In this document: positions 7,687 to 17,713 of the stretch, one piece after another
Numbering within the stretch: position 1 is the stretch's first letter
Layout of the letters: every line of letters begins with the position of its first letter
NCBI GenBank assembly: GCA_014360755.1
Contig: JACIWX010000001.1
Location: 496,001 to 560,000 of the forward strand
From: Chloroflexota bacterium
GTDB lineage: Bacteria; Chloroflexota; Anaerolineae; UBA2200
Direction of reading: 5' to 3'
Length of the DNA: 64,000 nt
Position numbers and translations under genes: made by a program
The notes under the pieces: model-generated
What the model was told of the DNA's origin: nothing
Database searches by the model: none
What the model saw: the letters and a program-made list of their open reading frames with translations, nothing else

Positions 7687-10257
7687 GTGAGTGCAGGAGC
7701 AAAATTTGCAGAAGTGGTAGTGCACTCGCCGCTAGGGCGCGGTGAAAAGAAAGCAGCAGATCGCACTAGCCTGCAGCAGACTTTTCACTACTCTATCCCC
7801 GCTCCCATGCAGGGCAAGGTTGTCCCTGGACAACTGGTGTGGGTGCCATTTGGCCCGCGCCAATTGCCCGGTATTGTCGTGGCTTTGTCCGATTCGGCCC
7901 CCGTTCTCGCCACCAAAGACATCCTCACCATTATTGATCCCCACCCGGTGCTCACCCCGTATCAGCTCGATTTGATGCATTGGATCAGCGAATACTATCG
8001 GACACCGCTGCACATTGTCGCATGGGGCATGTTCCCCCCGGGGATAAGCTGGCAAACAGAGACCATGCTATACTTAGAAGAAGCCGCTGCAACAGCGTCC
8101 CCTGACCAGGAGGAGCGCCGTGTTCTCGAGCTGCTCCGGCAACATGGCCCTCTGCCTTTGGCTTTCGCAGGGCGTCGGCTCAAGATAAGGCGATGGCGCT
8201 CGGTCGTTGAGCGGATGGTGCGCAAAGGCTGGGTGCGTAAGCAGATGGAAATCATGGGGCCTCGGGTTAAGCCTAAAACAGAACCCATGGTACTTCTGCC
8301 GTCTGCCCCTGGAGATGAACTCCTCTCCGCCTTATCGAGGGCGCCACAACAGCAAGCCGTTATGGCCTATCTCCTGCAGCGCGCTCAGGAACAAGGGAAT
8401 GCATTCCCGGTTACTGTCCCACTGGCAGAACTCTGCGCAGAGACAGGGGTGAAGCGGAATATTGTGGATCGGTTGGTCGAGCGGGGCTTCTTACAGATGA
8501 GTCAGCGCGAAGTCCGCCGTGACCCATTGGCAGGCCGTGAATTCGTCACCACTGAACCGCCCAAGTTTACTCCGGATCAGGAAGCCGCCTGGCAATCCAT
8601 CGCCAGCGCTTTGGAGTCCACAAAGGGGCAAGTCTTTCTCTTGCACGGCGTAACAGGCAGCGGAAAGACCGAAATTTATCTGCGTGCTCTCGCGGAAGTA
8701 TTGAAGCAAGGAGGACAGGGAATTGTCCTGGTGCCCGAGATTGCCCTTACGCCACAGACAATCCGCCGCTTTGCGGCGCGCTTCCCAGAACGCCTGGCGA
8801 TCTTGCATAGCCGACTGTCTAGCGGTGAGCGTTACGACGAATGGAGGCGTATCCGCGAAGGACGTGCGGATGTTGTGATCGGCCCGCTCTCCGCGATTTT
8901 TGCGCCCTTGCCCCGCTTGAAAGTCATCATAGTGGATGAAGAACACGAATGGACCTATAAGCATCAGGAAATGCCGTGCTTTCACGCGCGGGATGTGGCG
9001 ATAAAACTCTCTGAGTTAACCAGCGCTGTAGTCATTTTAGGAAGCGCTACGCCTGACATCACGACGTACTACCGCGCGCAACGCGGGGAATACAAACTGC
9101 TGCAACTGCCCAAACGCATCATGGGACATCAACGCAGCATAGAGCAACAGCGTAAGCAGTTCCACATGGATAGCCAACCAGAGCGTGTGAAAAGGCTGGG
9201 CGCGGAATATGAAGATGTGCGCTATATGGAACTCCCTCCGGTGGAAGTGGTGGACCTACGCGCAGAGTTACGTGCAGGGAATCGCAGCCCCTTCAGCCGT
9301 GCCTTGCAACAAGCCATGCAGGTAGCTCTGGCAGCAGGCGAGCAGGTGATCCTCTTCCTAAACCGTCGCGGGGCTGCTACCTTCGTCATGTGCCGCGATT
9401 GTGGCTATGTCGTCAAGTGCCGGGGCTGCGATGTGGCATTGACCTACCACGCTGACAGCGATACCCTGCTCTGCCATCACTGCAACTTTCAGTGCGCTGC
9501 ACCTACCGTATGTCCACAGTGTGGCAGCAAGCGCATCCGGTTCTTTGGCATTGGCACGCAGAAAGTAGAACAGCTGGTACACGAACTCTTCCCCAAGGCG
9601 CGTGTCCTGCGCTGGGATCGGGACGTAACGGGGGGCAAAGATGCGCATGAAGAAATCCTCGCCAAGTTTGTCAGCCACCAGGCTGATGTGCTTATCGGCA
9701 CGCAGATGATCGCCAAGGGGCTCGATTTGCCCCTGGTGACGCTGGTGGGTGTCGTTACAGCAGATATCGCATTGCACTTGCCTGATTTCCGCGCCAGCGA
9801 ACGTACTTTCCAGTTGCTGACACAGGTCGCTGGGCGAGCCGGACGTAGCATCCTGGGTGGCAAAGTCATCATTCAAACCTATGCCCCAGAGCACTTTTGC
9901 ATCCAGGCTGCCAGTCGCCATGACTATGAAGGATTTTACCGCCAGGAGCTCGAATTCCGCCGCCAGCAAGGCTACCCACCCTTCAGTCGTCTGGTGCGAT
10001 TGCTTTTCACGCATACTAGCGCCAAGAGATGCCAGGAAGAAGCAGAAAAACTGCATCACTTGCTCAATGCGCAAATTGCTCGATCGGGGATGGCAGAAAT
10101 CCAATGCATCGGGCCAGCGCCGTGCTTCATCGAGCGGCTACGGGGCAAATTCCGCTGGCAAATTGTGCTGCGAGGCCCTGATCCAGCCAAGTTGCTCGCT
10201 GGCATCACTTTACCACTGGGCTGGCAAGTGGATGTAGATCCGGTCAGCCTCCTCTAA
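7687..10257 (+). CDS. priA: Primosomal replication restart helicase PriA
   Basis: 3'-to-5' helicase that reloads the replisome at stalled forks. From GTG 7687 the product is 856 residues. The order is an N-terminal 3'-DNA-binding domain (FHYSIPAPM, VWVPFGPRQLPGIV), a winged-helix region, then the helicase core with Walker [21 protein letters not shown] and GSATPD. Zinc cysteines follow in CRDCGYVVKCRGC, CHHCNFQC and CPQCGS. The last blocks are GTQMIAKGLD and TQVAGRAGR. A TTG at 7669 is in frame, but AGGGGA at about 7677 favours GTG 7687. A linker between DNA-binding and helicase parts (around residues 480-510) is long and charged. dnaB and its loaders lie at 57-61 kb. Confidence 0.95.
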   Translation: MSAGAKFAEVVVHSPLGRGEKKAADRTSLQQTFHYSIPAPMQGKVVPGQLVWVPFGPRQLPGIVVALSDSAPVLATKDILTIIDPHPVLTPYQLDLMHWISEYYRTPLHIVAWGMFPPGISWQTETMLYLEEAAATASPDQEERRVLELLRQHGPLPLAFAGRRLKIRRWRSVVERMVRKGWVRKQMEIMGPRVKPKTEPMVLLPSAPGDELLSALSRAPQQQAVMAYLLQRAQEQGNAFPVTVPLAELCAETGVKRNIVDRLVERGFLQMSQREVRRDPLAGREFVTTEPPKFTPDQEAAWQSIASALESTKGQVFLLHGVTGSGKTEIYLRALAEVLKQGGQGIVLVPEIALTPQTIRRFAARFPERLAILHSRLSSGERYDEWRRIREGRADVVIGPLSAIFAPLPRLKVIIVDEEHEWTYKHQEMPCFHARDVAIKLSELTSAVVILGSATPDITTYYRAQRGEYKLLQLPKRIMGHQRSIEQQRKQFHMDSQPERVKRLGAEYEDVRYMELPPVEVVDLRAELRAGNRSPFSRALQQAMQVALAAGEQVILFLNRRGAATFVMCRDCGYVVKCRGCDVALTYHADSDTLLCHHCNFQCAAPTVCPQCGSKRIRFFGIGTQKVEQLVHELFPKARVLRWDRDVTGGKDAHEEILAKFVSHQADVLIGTQMIAKGLDLPLVTLVGVVTADIALHLPDFRASERTFQLLTQVAGRAGRSILGGKVIIQTYAPEHFCIQAASRHDYEGFYRQELEFRRQQGYPPFSRLVRLLFTHTSAKRCQEEAEKLHHLLNAQIARSGMAEIQCIGPAPCFIERLRGKFRWQIVLRGPDPAKLLAGITLPLGWQVDVDPVSLL

Positions 10258-10356
10258 TGAGCAACCTCAAAAGCCTTATTCCTCTATTTCTGCCCTTCTG
10301 GGTCTTAGCATTCGAGGGTATGGCATTCAGGAACGCACATCCTCCATGTATCCATC

Positions 10357-10385
10357 TGGACGACTGCGCACAGATGCGGTATAAT
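10357..10385 (+). promoter_or_regulatory. Promoter of uvrB
   Basis: TATAAT at 10380-10385 is preceded after 17 bp by TGGACG (10357-10362), a 4-of-6 match to the -35 consensus. The uvrB start is 33 bp downstream. I see no LexA-type GAAC-N4-GTTC site here. Confidence 0.5.
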
Positions 10386-10417
10386 TTTATGTGAAAAACG
10401 GGTTCGTGGAGCAAGGG

Positions 10418-12448
10418 ATGGCAGAGTTTCAACTTGTGTCGGATATGAAGCCCACCGGTGACCAGCCACAAGCGATTGCAAAACTGGTCGAAGGGCTGAG
10501 AAAAGGGTATAAACATCAGACTCTGCTGGGCGTTACAGGCTCTGGCAAGACGTATGTCATGGCAAACATCATCGCCCAGGTGCAACGCCCTACCTTGGTG
10601 CTGTCCCACAACAAGACCTTGGCAGCACAACTTTACAGTGAATTCCGTGAATTCTTCCCACACAATGCCGTAGAGTATTTCGTGAGTTACTACGATTACT
10701 ATCAGCCAGAAGCCTACCTCCCACAGACCGACACGTATATCGAGAAGGACGCGGACATCAATGAGGAGATCGATCGGCTGCGCCTGGCTGCCACTTCCTC
10801 CCTGCTCACACGGCGCGATGTGATCATCGTCGCTAGCGTGTCCTGTATCTACAACATCGGCTCGCCAGAAGAATATGGGCAGGATGTGGTGCAACTGCGG
10901 CGTGGTGAGATTAAACGCAGAGAGCGTCTGCTGCGCCATCTGACGGAGATCTTTTACCAGCGTAATGACACGGATTTCCACCGCGGATGTTTCCGTGCCC
11001 GCGGTGACACGGTGGATATCTTCCCTGCATACAGAGAAACGGCTTTGCGGGTGGAATACTGGGGGGATACGATTGAACGCATCACGGAGATTGATCCGCT
11101 GACCGGTGAAATCCTCCATGAGCACGATTTTGTCCAAATCTTTCCCGCCAAGCATTTCATCACCAACAAAGAGCGACTCGAAGCCGCACTGAAATCAATC
11201 GAGGCTGAACTTGAGGAACGCCTGGCTGTTCTGAGGCAGCAAGGCAAGCTGTTGGAGGCACAACGCCTGGAACAACGCACACGCTATGACATGGAGATGA
11301 TGCGCGAGGTAGGCTATTGCTCCGGCATCGAGAACTATTCGCGGCACTTGTCCGGGCGTGCACCAGGCCAACAGCCCTGGACACTGCTTGACTATTTCCC
11401 GGATGACTTTTTGATGTTCGTGGATGAGTCGCATATCACGCTTCCTCAAGTGCATGGCATGTACAATGGCGACCGGGCGCGCAAAGAAGTCCTCATCGAA
11501 TATGGCTTTCGCCTACCTTCCGCATTGGACAACCGCCCGCTCCGTTTTGAAGAATTCGAGAAGCACATCAACCAGGTCATCTACACTTCGGCTACGCCAG
11601 GACCTTACGAACTGGAGCACTCCCAACAAGTAGTGGAACAAATTATCCGTCCCACCGGATTGGTGGATCCGGAGATCATCGTGCGTCCTACAAAGGGGCA
11701 GATTGATGACCTGCTTGGCGAAATCAACCGCCGCGTGCAACGTGGCGAGCGAGTGTTGGTGACGACGCTCACCAAGCGCATGGCGGAAGACCTGGCTGAT
11801 TACTTGATGGAGATGGGCGTCAAGGTGCACTACCTGCACTCAGAAATCCAGACCATCGAGCGCGTGCAAATCCTCCGCGATCTGCGCCTGGGTGTATACG
11901 ACGTGGTAGTAGGCATCAATCTGTTGCGGGAAGGCTTGGACCTGCCCGAAGTCTCGCTGGTTGCTATCCTCGATGCAGACAAGGAAGGCTTCCTGCGCAG
12001 CAAGAACTCGCTGATCCAGACCATAGGGCGTGCTGCGCGCCATGTGCATGGGCAAGTGATCATGTATGCCGATAACATTACCGAATCCATGCAAGAGGCC
12101 ATTGATGAGACGAACCGCCGCCGCCAGATCCAAATGCGCTACAACGAAGAGCACCACATCGTACCGACCAGCATTATCAAGGAAATCCGTGACTTAACCG
12201 ACCGTGTACGTGTTGTGGCTGAGCCACGAGCAGAATACGTCGTGAGCAAGGACATTCCCAAAGACGAGCTACTCAGGCTGATTCACGAACTCGAAAAACA
12301 GATGAAAGCCGCGGCTGCACAACTGGAGTTTGAAAAAGCGGCACTGTTGCGCGACCAGATCATAGAATTGCGCCGTGGCTTGGAAGACGAAACCATACCC
12401 GAATGGGAGCGGGTACGGAAAATGGCTCTGCCCGCTCGGAAAAGGTAA
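10418..12448 (+). CDS. uvrB: Excinuclease ABC subunit B
   Basis: DNA damage verification helicase of nucleotide excision repair. The 676-residue product shows Walker A GVTGSGKT (38-45) and the beta-hairpin region around [12 protein letters not shown] that clamps the non-damaged strand. It also has [28 protein letters not shown], the helicase motif [14 protein letters not shown] and IGRAARH. A C-terminal UVR motif (about 635-670) with [18 protein letters not shown] would bind UvrC. GGAG six bases before ATG 10418 selects this start over the upstream GTG 10391. uvrA and uvrC are not in the window. The radical SAM gene begins 43 bp downstream and may be co-transcribed. Confidence 0.97.
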   Translation: MAEFQLVSDMKPTGDQPQAIAKLVEGLRKGYKHQTLLGVTGSGKTYVMANIIAQVQRPTLVLSHNKTLAAQLYSEFREFFPHNAVEYFVSYYDYYQPEAYLPQTDTYIEKDADINEEIDRLRLAATSSLLTRRDVIIVASVSCIYNIGSPEEYGQDVVQLRRGEIKRRERLLRHLTEIFYQRNDTDFHRGCFRARGDTVDIFPAYRETALRVEYWGDTIERITEIDPLTGEILHEHDFVQIFPAKHFITNKERLEAALKSIEAELEERLAVLRQQGKLLEAQRLEQRTRYDMEMMREVGYCSGIENYSRHLSGRAPGQQPWTLLDYFPDDFLMFVDESHITLPQVHGMYNGDRARKEVLIEYGFRLPSALDNRPLRFEEFEKHINQVIYTSATPGPYELEHSQQVVEQIIRPTGLVDPEIIVRPTKGQIDDLLGEINRRVQRGERVLVTTLTKRMAEDLADYLMEMGVKVHYLHSEIQTIERVQILRDLRLGVYDVVVGINLLREGLDLPEVSLVAILDADKEGFLRSKNSLIQTIGRAARHVHGQVIMYADNITESMQEAIDETNRRRQIQMRYNEEHHIVPTSIIKEIRDLTDRVRVVAEPRAEYVVSKDIPKDELLRLIHELEKQMKAAAAQLEFEKAALLRDQIIELRRGLEDETIPEWERVRKMALPARKR

Positions 12449-12491
12449 AGCCTTGCACAATCTCTGCCTCAGTAGTGCACAGGAGCGCGCT

Positions 12492-13463
12492 ATGTCTGTC
12501 CAGCGTTCGCCTTCCCCACTGGTGAACATAACACTGCCTAGTTACCTCCAGCGCTACGCTGGCGGCTTGCTGAAACAACGCATTGGCCTCGCCTACGAAA
12601 TGCTAAGCCATTGCAATCTGTGCCCACGAGAGTGTGGCGTGAATCGCTTGGCAGGGGAACGAGGCTATTGCCGGGCTGGTGCTAATCCTGTCGTCGCTAG
12701 TTGGAATGCCCACCCTTGGGAAGAGCCTCCTATCAGTGGCACGAAGGGGTCAGGCACCATCTTTTTCACCTACTGCACGGCGCGCTGTGTATTCTGTCAG
12801 AATTATCCCATCAGCCAACTGGGTATCGGGCAACAGGTTACTGTGCAACGCCTGGCTGAGATGATGCTGGAACTTCAAGTGCGTGGATGTCACAACATCA
12901 ATTTGGTTACGCCAACGCACTTTGTCCCCCAGATTCTCGCGGCACTGGCCCTCGCTGTAGAGGGGGGCTTGCGCCTACCCCTGGTCTATAACTCCAGCGG
13001 TTATGAAGCGGTGGAAACGCTCCGCCTGCTCGATGGCATCGTAGACATCTATCTGCCTGATGCCAAATATGCGGATGATGAGGTAGCACGTCGTTTATCT
13101 GGGTTTCGAGGCTATGTCGAAGCCAACCGCGCTGCCCTGAAAGAGATGTTCCGCCAGGTTGGTGCAGAGCTTCTGCTTGATGAGAATGGGTTAGCATTGC
13201 GCGGTATGATCATCCGCCACATGGTCTTGCCGGAAGGATTGGCAGGGACGCAAGAGGTGCTGGCTTGGATTGCCCGCGAACTTTCCCCATCCATCCACAT
13301 CAGCCTGATGTCGCAGTACTTCCCTGCCCACAAGGCGGTAGGAGATCCAGTCCTAGGGCGTAAAATTACCGATGAGGAGTACCTCAAAGCATTAGCAGTC
13401 TTTGATGCGCTTGGCTTGGAACGTGGATGGAGGCAAGAGTATTATGAGGAATGTGAGACATAA
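12492..13463 (+). CDS. COG1313 radical SAM protein (PflX-like)
   Basis: 323 residues. The radical SAM cluster motif CTARCVFC lies around residues 93-100, and an N-terminal CNLCPRECGVNR...GYCRAG cysteine set precedes it. The segments EEPPISGTKGSGTIFF and NLVTPTHFVPQI are typical of the COG1313 group, which is annotated as homologous to pyruvate formate-lyase activases but has no proven substrate. AGGAG at 12481-12485 sets the start at ATG 12492 (spacing 6); the frame is open further upstream inside uvrB. No glycyl-radical enzyme is in the window, so an activase role is not supported by context. Confidence 0.88.
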   Translation: MSVQRSPSPLVNITLPSYLQRYAGGLLKQRIGLAYEMLSHCNLCPRECGVNRLAGERGYCRAGANPVVASWNAHPWEEPPISGTKGSGTIFFTYCTARCVFCQNYPISQLGIGQQVTVQRLAEMMLELQVRGCHNINLVTPTHFVPQILAALALAVEGGLRLPLVYNSSGYEAVETLRLLDGIVDIYLPDAKYADDEVARRLSGFRGYVEANRAALKEMFRQVGAELLLDENGLALRGMIIRHMVLPEGLAGTQEVLAWIARELSPSIHISLMSQYFPAHKAVGDPVLGRKITDEEYLKALAVFDALGLERGWRQEYYEECET

Positions 13464-13477
13464 GCGCCTTTGAGCCC

Positions 13478-13516
13478 GGAACATAAGTTGCATTTATTAC
13501 CATCTTGATGTAAAAT
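13478..13516 (+). promoter_or_regulatory. recA promoter with overlapping LexA/DinR-box-like site
   Basis: TTGCAT (13488-13493) and TAAAAT (13511-13516) are 17 bp apart. The -35 is overlapped by GGAACATAAGTTGC (13478-13491), which keeps the GAAC-N4-GTT core of the Bacillus-type SOS box (10 of 14 positions as CGAACATATGTTCG). Repression by a Gram-positive-type LexA is inferred. No lexA gene is in the window. Confidence 0.55.
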
Positions 13517-13555
13517 AGATATGAGGTGTTGATAGGTGAAAGGAGTCAGGGGCAA

Positions 13556-14620
13556 ATGGTGGAAGATAGTGGTAAGGCAAGAGCTCTAGAGATCGCTGTA
13601 TCTCAACTGAAAAAGCGGTTCGGCGAGGGCTCGATTATGAAACTGGGCGACTCCTCTCAGTACAATGTGCAGACAATCTCTACAGGATCGCTGGCTCTGG
13701 ATGCCGCATTAGGCATTGGTGGCGTACCGCGTGGGCGCATTACCGAGATCTTTGGTCCCGAGTCCTCGGGGAAAACCACCTTAGCACAACACATTATTGC
13801 CGAAGCGCAGCGCGCAGGCGGCGTGGCTGCTTTCATAGATGTGGAACATGCCCTGGATCCAACTTACGCCGCCAAGTGCGGCGTAGATGTGGATAACCTC
13901 TACATCTCCCAGCCGGATACCGGAGAACAGGCACTGGAGATCGCGGAGGCATTGGTTCGGAGTGGAGCAGTGGATGTCATTGTCATTGACTCCGTGGCTG
14001 CGCTGGTGCCCCGGGCAGAGATCGAAGGGGAGATGGGCGATCAGCATATTGGATTGCAGGCACGGCTCATGTCCCAGGCGCTGCGTAAACTTGTGGGCGC
14101 CATCAAACGCTCGAATACGGCGGTCATCTTCACCAACCAATTGCGGCAAAAGATCGGGGTCCTATTTGGGAACCCAGAGACGACCACGGGCGGTAACGCA
14201 CTCAAATTTTATGCTGCAGTGCGGTTGGATATACGCCGTATGGAAGCGATTAAACAGGGCGGTGAAGTCATTGGCAACCGTACCAAAGTGCGTGTCACGA
14301 AAAACAAACTGGCTCCGCCGTTCAAGAGCGCTGAGTTCGACATCATTTACAACGAGGGCATCTCCAAGAGCGGCGATGTACTGGATATGGGTGTGGAAGT
14401 AGGCATCATCGAAAAGAGGGGGGCGTACTACACATACGGCGAGACCCGATTGGGGCAAGGGCGAGAAAATGCCAAGGCATTCCTGAAGGAGAACCCCGCG
14501 CTTCTCGAGGAGATCGCTCAGAAAATCCGTCAAAACGTGACTTCTTTGGCGGAAAAGTCATTTGGAACGATCGAATCAGTCACAGAGGAGCCGGAGGAAC
14601 CCTACACGCTTGAGGAGTAA
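13556..14620 (+). CDS. recA: Recombinase RecA
   Basis: Strand-exchange and SOS co-protease ATPase. The 354-residue product has the leader [20 protein letters not shown], Walker [40 protein letters not shown] (Walker B), loop L2 around [17 protein letters not shown] (catalytic and DNA-binding), and [13 protein letters not shown]. The acidic C-terminus [11 protein letters not shown] is normal. ATG 13556 follows AGGAG by ten bases; an upstream GTG at 13526 lies only 9 bp after the -10 and is unlikely. recX follows after a 479-bp non-coding stretch. Confidence 0.98.
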   Translation: MVEDSGKARALEIAVSQLKKRFGEGSIMKLGDSSQYNVQTISTGSLALDAALGIGGVPRGRITEIFGPESSGKTTLAQHIIAEAQRAGGVAAFIDVEHALDPTYAAKCGVDVDNLYISQPDTGEQALEIAEALVRSGAVDVIVIDSVAALVPRAEIEGEMGDQHIGLQARLMSQALRKLVGAIKRSNTAVIFTNQLRQKIGVLFGNPETTTGGNALKFYAAVRLDIRRMEAIKQGGEVIGNRTKVRVTKNKLAPPFKSAEFDIIYNEGISKSGDVLDMGVEVGIIEKRGAYYTYGETRLGQGRENAKAFLKENPALLEEIAQKIRQNVTSLAEKSFGTIESVTEEPEEPYTLEE

Positions 14621-14737
14621 TGACATAGAACAAATTCTTGCATTGCGGCGCCCGGTTCGCTAAAGGGCGAGGCAGCGAGAGGTTGTTCTCGACCACAGCA
14701 CTGAAGTAGGCATTTCTCTATTCTCTAAGCGGGAAAT

Positions 14738-14983
14738 TTGGTTCCCCTTTGATGGGGATGAATTTGGCGGAAGAAGGATTGGGATGACTTTACCCAAGAG
14801 GCGTACAGCAGAACGGCAGTCGCATAAAAAGGCAATCGGTTGCGTTTACCAGGAGCACACGGCCCATTGGAGCTATCCAGCACTAGGGCTGAACGCATCA
14901 AGGATTCGCACGATGCTTGCAAGGTCACTCCAATCCGTACTAGAAACCTGATTAACCGCCGTTCAGGTTACAAGGGGAACCAA
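14738..14983 (+). ncRNA. Candidate structured RNA between recA and recX
   Basis: No convincing reading frame exists between 14621 and 15099. A perfect 12-bp pairing (TTGGTTCCCCTT at 14738-14749 with AAGGGGAACCAA at 14972-14983) encloses a second 13-position stem (14776-14788 with 14924-14936, 12 of 13 paired counting one G-U). Inside are a hairpin AACCTGA/TCAGGTT (14945-14951/14963-14969) and GCATC/GATGC (around 14895-14915). Small hairpins at 14648-14669 and 14676-14691 precede it, a 9-bp stem (14991-15017) follows, and a terminator-like hairpin closes the region. I could not match it to tmRNA, RNase P RNA, SRP RNA or a known riboswitch by eye; 6S-like RNA cannot be excluded. Strand is assumed from the flanking genes and terminator. 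Confidence 0.4.
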
Positions 14984-15036
14984 GTATACTCCCTGGCTTG
15001 AGCCTGGAAAGCCAGGGAACCGATATGCCGAGTTAG

Positions 15037-15067
15037 AAAGCTGTGGTCACCAGACCGCAGCTTTTGT
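15037..15067 (+). terminator. Intrinsic terminator upstream of recX
   Basis: AAGCTGTGGTC (15038-15048) and GACCGCAGCTT (15053-15063) form an 11-bp stem with one G-U pair and an ACCA loop, followed by TTGTGTT. The T tract is short. It would end transcription of recA or of the candidate RNA. Confidence 0.6.
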
Positions 15068-15099
15068 GTTATAGATATTATAGATAATTGGTATCGCCT

Positions 15100-15744
15100 A
15101 TGCTCCAGAAAATCACGGCGCTGAAATTACAAAAGAAGAACCGCCAACGGGTCAACGTTTACCTGGATGGCGAGTACGCATTTGGGCTACACGCTCTTCT
15201 TGCTGCTCCTCTGAAAGTGGGGCAATCCTTGTCCCCAGAAGAAATAGAGCAGCTTCGGGAACGCGATGCCTTGGAGGTCGCGTATGAAAGAGCGTTGGAT
15301 TTTCTGAGCTACCGACCACGCAGTCGTGCTGAAGTGGAGGCATATCTCCAGCGCCACCGTGTGCCCGATCCGACCATCCAGGGCGTCATAGAGCGATTGA
15401 GCACGGCAGGATTGCTGGATGATGAAGCCTTCGCCCGCTATTGGGTAGAAAATCGTGAGGCTTTCCGGCCACGCGGCCAACGCTTATTGCGCTTTGAACT
15501 GCGCCGTAAGGGTGTGCCGGATGTGGTAGTGGAAGAGGCGATTGAGGCAGTTGACGAAGCAGAGAGCGCCTATCGGGCTGCACGTGATCGTGCACGGCAG
15601 CTCAGTCACCTGGATTACCAGATTTTCTACCGCCGCTTAAGCGGATTTTTGCAGCGGCGGGGTTTTGATTACGAGGTGGTCAAAGAGACGGTGAAACGTC
15701 TGTGGCTGGAGTTGCGAGGCTCCGCTACGGAGGAATCCCTTTGA
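15100..15744 (+). CDS. recX: RecA regulator RecX
   Basis: RecX binds RecA filaments and limits their activity. The 214-residue product has a short beta-rich N-terminus (QRVNVYLDGEYAFGLH) and then the three-helix RecX repeats. Recognisable blocks are ALDFLSYRPRSRAEVEAYL, LSTAGLLDDEAFARYWVENR and RGQRLLRFELRRKGV. Start ATG 15100 has no clear Shine-Dalgarno; an in-frame TTG at 15088 is an alternative. A TATTAT hexamer at 15076-15081 may be a -10 for a short-leader transcript, since the gene is separated from recA by a terminator. Confidence 0.9.
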   Translation: MLQKITALKLQKKNRQRVNVYLDGEYAFGLHALLAAPLKVGQSLSPEEIEQLRERDALEVAYERALDFLSYRPRSRAEVEAYLQRHRVPDPTIQGVIERLSTAGLLDDEAFARYWVENREAFRPRGQRLLRFELRRKGVPDVVVEEAIEAVDEAESAYRAARDRARQLSHLDYQIFYRRLSGFLQRRGFDYEVVKETVKRLWLELRGSATEESL

Positions 15745-15825
15745 CTCCCCTAATTTCTCAGGCTCGTGTCTGCGGATGCAAGGCATAACACGGGACTGTT
15801 CAACATATTTGCATGGAAGGAAAAG

Positions 15826-17358
15826 ATGAACAACGCACTAGTGAATATCGGAATAGGCCTGGCGGTAGGCCTGCTGGGGTTTATACTCGGATACCTAGTC
15901 CGGCAATATACCGCCCGAACTAAGGTTCACGCAATCCGTGAAGAAGCAGAAAGCCTGTTAGCGCAAGCCAAAACCCGTCTTCAAGAAGCCGAACTGGAAG
16001 CAAAAGCAATGGCATTGAAGATGAGGGACGAAGTAGAGCGGGAAGCAAAGAGGCGACGCGCGGAACTGGAGAGGCAAGAACGCCGATTACAACAGCGCAG
16101 GGTAAGCTTTGAGCGCAGGGTAGATGCTTTAGAGGAACGCTCACGCAAGCTAGAGGCGCGTGAGAAACAACTGGAGCAGCAACGAAATGAACTAGAGCAG
16201 TTACGGCGCAAGGAACTGGAAGAACTACAACGCATCTCTAATTTGAGCCTAGAAGAAGCCAAGGAACTGCTTTTGCAGAGAGTTGCCAATGAGGCGCGGC
16301 AAGACATAGCTCGCGTGATCCGAGAAGCGGAAGAACAAGCCCGCGAAGAGGCGGAGCGCAAAGCACGGGAAATTATTACCCTGGCTATCCAACGCGTAGC
16401 TTCCGATCAGGTCGCGGAAACAACTGTATCCACTGTGGCACTGCCCAGCGATGAGATGAAGGGCCGTATTATCGGCCGTGGGGGACGTAATATCCGCACC
16501 ATTGAGAACATCACTGGCGTGGATCTGCTTATTGACGATACCCCAGAAGCGGTTACGCTGTCTAGTTTTGACCCGGTGCGGCGTGAAATCGCCCGGGTTG
16601 CGCTGAACAAACTCATTCTAGACGGGCGCATCCACCCTGCGCGTATTGAAAAGGTAGTGAAAAAGGCTCAACAAGAAGTCGAAGCCATTATCGAGGAAGA
16701 AGGCGAGCGTGCAGTTTATGAAGTTGGCGTCCCCGGCCTGCACCCAGAGCTCATCAAATTGCTCGGACAGCTCAAGTATCGCACGAGTTACGGCCAGAAC
16801 GTGCTGATGCATTCTATCGAAACAGCACATCTGGCTGGTATCATGGCAGCTGAATTGGGAGCAAATGTGGCTCTGGCTAAGGAAGGCGGGCTGCTGCATG
16901 ACATAGGCAAGGCAGTGAGCCATGAGACGGAAGGCTCTCATGCCCGCATTGGGGCTGAAATCGCGCAACGCTACGGCCGGCCGCCAGAAGTGGTGAACGC
17001 AATCGCCGCCCATCACTGCGAGGAGGAATTCACTACCCTGGAAGCTGTTCTGGTCCAGGCTGCGGATGCCATCTCTGGTGCGCGCCCTGGTGCGCGACGA
17101 GAGACCCTAGAGAGCTACATCAAGCGCGTCGAATCTTTGGAAAAACTAGCTGATTCCTTTGCCGGCGTTGAAAAGTCCTACGCCATACAGGCCGGACGTG
17201 AAATCCGTATCATCGTGAAGCCAGACGAGGTTGATGACCTGGGCATCATCACCCTTTCCAGGGACATTGCCAAGAAAGTCGAGGAAAGTCTGGAGTACCC
17301 GGGGCAGATCAAAGTGACCGTTATCAGAGAGACAAGGGCTGTTGATTACGCCAAATGA
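15826..17358 (+). CDS. rny: Ribonuclease Y
   Basis: Membrane-anchored endoribonuclease that initiates mRNA decay. The 510-residue product has an N-terminal transmembrane helix (about residues 5-25), a long charged coiled coil (about 35-200), a KH domain with [15 protein letters not shown] around 215, and an HD domain with HSIETAHL and [10 protein letters not shown] around 330-360. GGAAGG five bases before ATG 15826 sets the start, although the frame is open to 15766. spoVS follows; ricT, whose Bacillus product works with RNase Y, lies convergently 1.2 kb downstream. Confidence 0.96.
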   Translation: MNNALVNIGIGLAVGLLGFILGYLVRQYTARTKVHAIREEAESLLAQAKTRLQEAELEAKAMALKMRDEVEREAKRRRAELERQERRLQQRRVSFERRVDALEERSRKLEAREKQLEQQRNELEQLRRKELEELQRISNLSLEEAKELLLQRVANEARQDIARVIREAEEQAREEAERKAREIITLAIQRVASDQVAETTVSTVALPSDEMKGRIIGRGGRNIRTIENITGVDLLIDDTPEAVTLSSFDPVRREIARVALNKLILDGRIHPARIEKVVKKAQQEVEAIIEEEGERAVYEVGVPGLHPELIKLLGQLKYRTSYGQNVLMHSIETAHLAGIMAAELGANVALAKEGGLLHDIGKAVSHETEGSHARIGAEIAQRYGRPPEVVNAIAAHHCEEEFTTLEAVLVQAADAISGARPGARRETLESYIKRVESLEKLADSFAGVEKSYAIQAGREIRIIVKPDEVDDLGIITLSRDIAKKVEESLEYPGQIKVTVIRETRAVDYAK

Positions 17359-17452
17359 TTGGCTGCATCCTAAGGCAAAGGTCCTGGCGTAATCCTCAGT
17401 CTTGTCCACGGGTGGGCATTCCCAGCAGAGGGACACCGAAGGAGCGACGAAC

Positions 17453-17713
17453 ATGGATATCCTCAAAGTATCGGCAAAATCCAGGTCTACGGCAGTGGCA
17501 GGCGCTATTGCCGGCGTAATCAGGGAGAGCGGGTACGCAGAGGTCCAAGCCATCGGTGCGGGAGCCGTGAACCAAGCGGTCAAGGCGGTGGCCATCGCTC
17601 GTGGCTACCTGGCGGAGGATGGAATTGACATCATCTGCATTCCATCTTTCACCGAAGTAATGATCGGTGACCAGGAGCGAACCGCGATCAAATTCATCGT
17701 GCAAAAGCGATGA
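17453..17713 (+). CDS. spoVS: Stage V sporulation protein S family
   Basis: 86-residue Alba-like protein. The sequence is strongly conserved: MDILKVSAKSRSTAVAGAIA, GYAEVQAIGAGAVNQAVKA and IDIICIPSFTEVMIGDQERT (each shown in part). In Bacillus it acts in late sporulation, but it also occurs in many non-sporulating bacteria including Chloroflexota and Deinococcus, probably as a nucleic-acid-binding protein. AAGGAG eight bases before ATG 17453 fixes the start. Its stop codon overlaps the next start in ATGA (17710-17713). It lies downstream of rny, hinting at a role linked to RNA. Confidence 0.93.
   Translation: MDILKVSAKSRSTAVAGAIAGVIRESGYAEVQAIGAGAVNQAVKAVAIARGYLAEDGIDIICIPSFTEVMIGDQERTAIKFIVQKR

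Noticed and set aside
9358-10104. 248-codon minus-strand frame inside priA
   Set aside because: Fully antisense to the conserved helicase domain of PriA; no recognisable motifs.
6814-13463. A complete AmmeMemoRadiSam system
   Set aside because: The Memo-family gene is real, but the radical SAM gene lies 4.8 kb away behind priA and uvrB and has COG1313-type motifs, and no AMMECR1 gene is present.
17453-17713. SpoVS and the SpoIIIAA-like ATPase as signs of sporulation
   Set aside because: Both families are common in non-sporulating bacteria, and no other sporulation gene is in the window.
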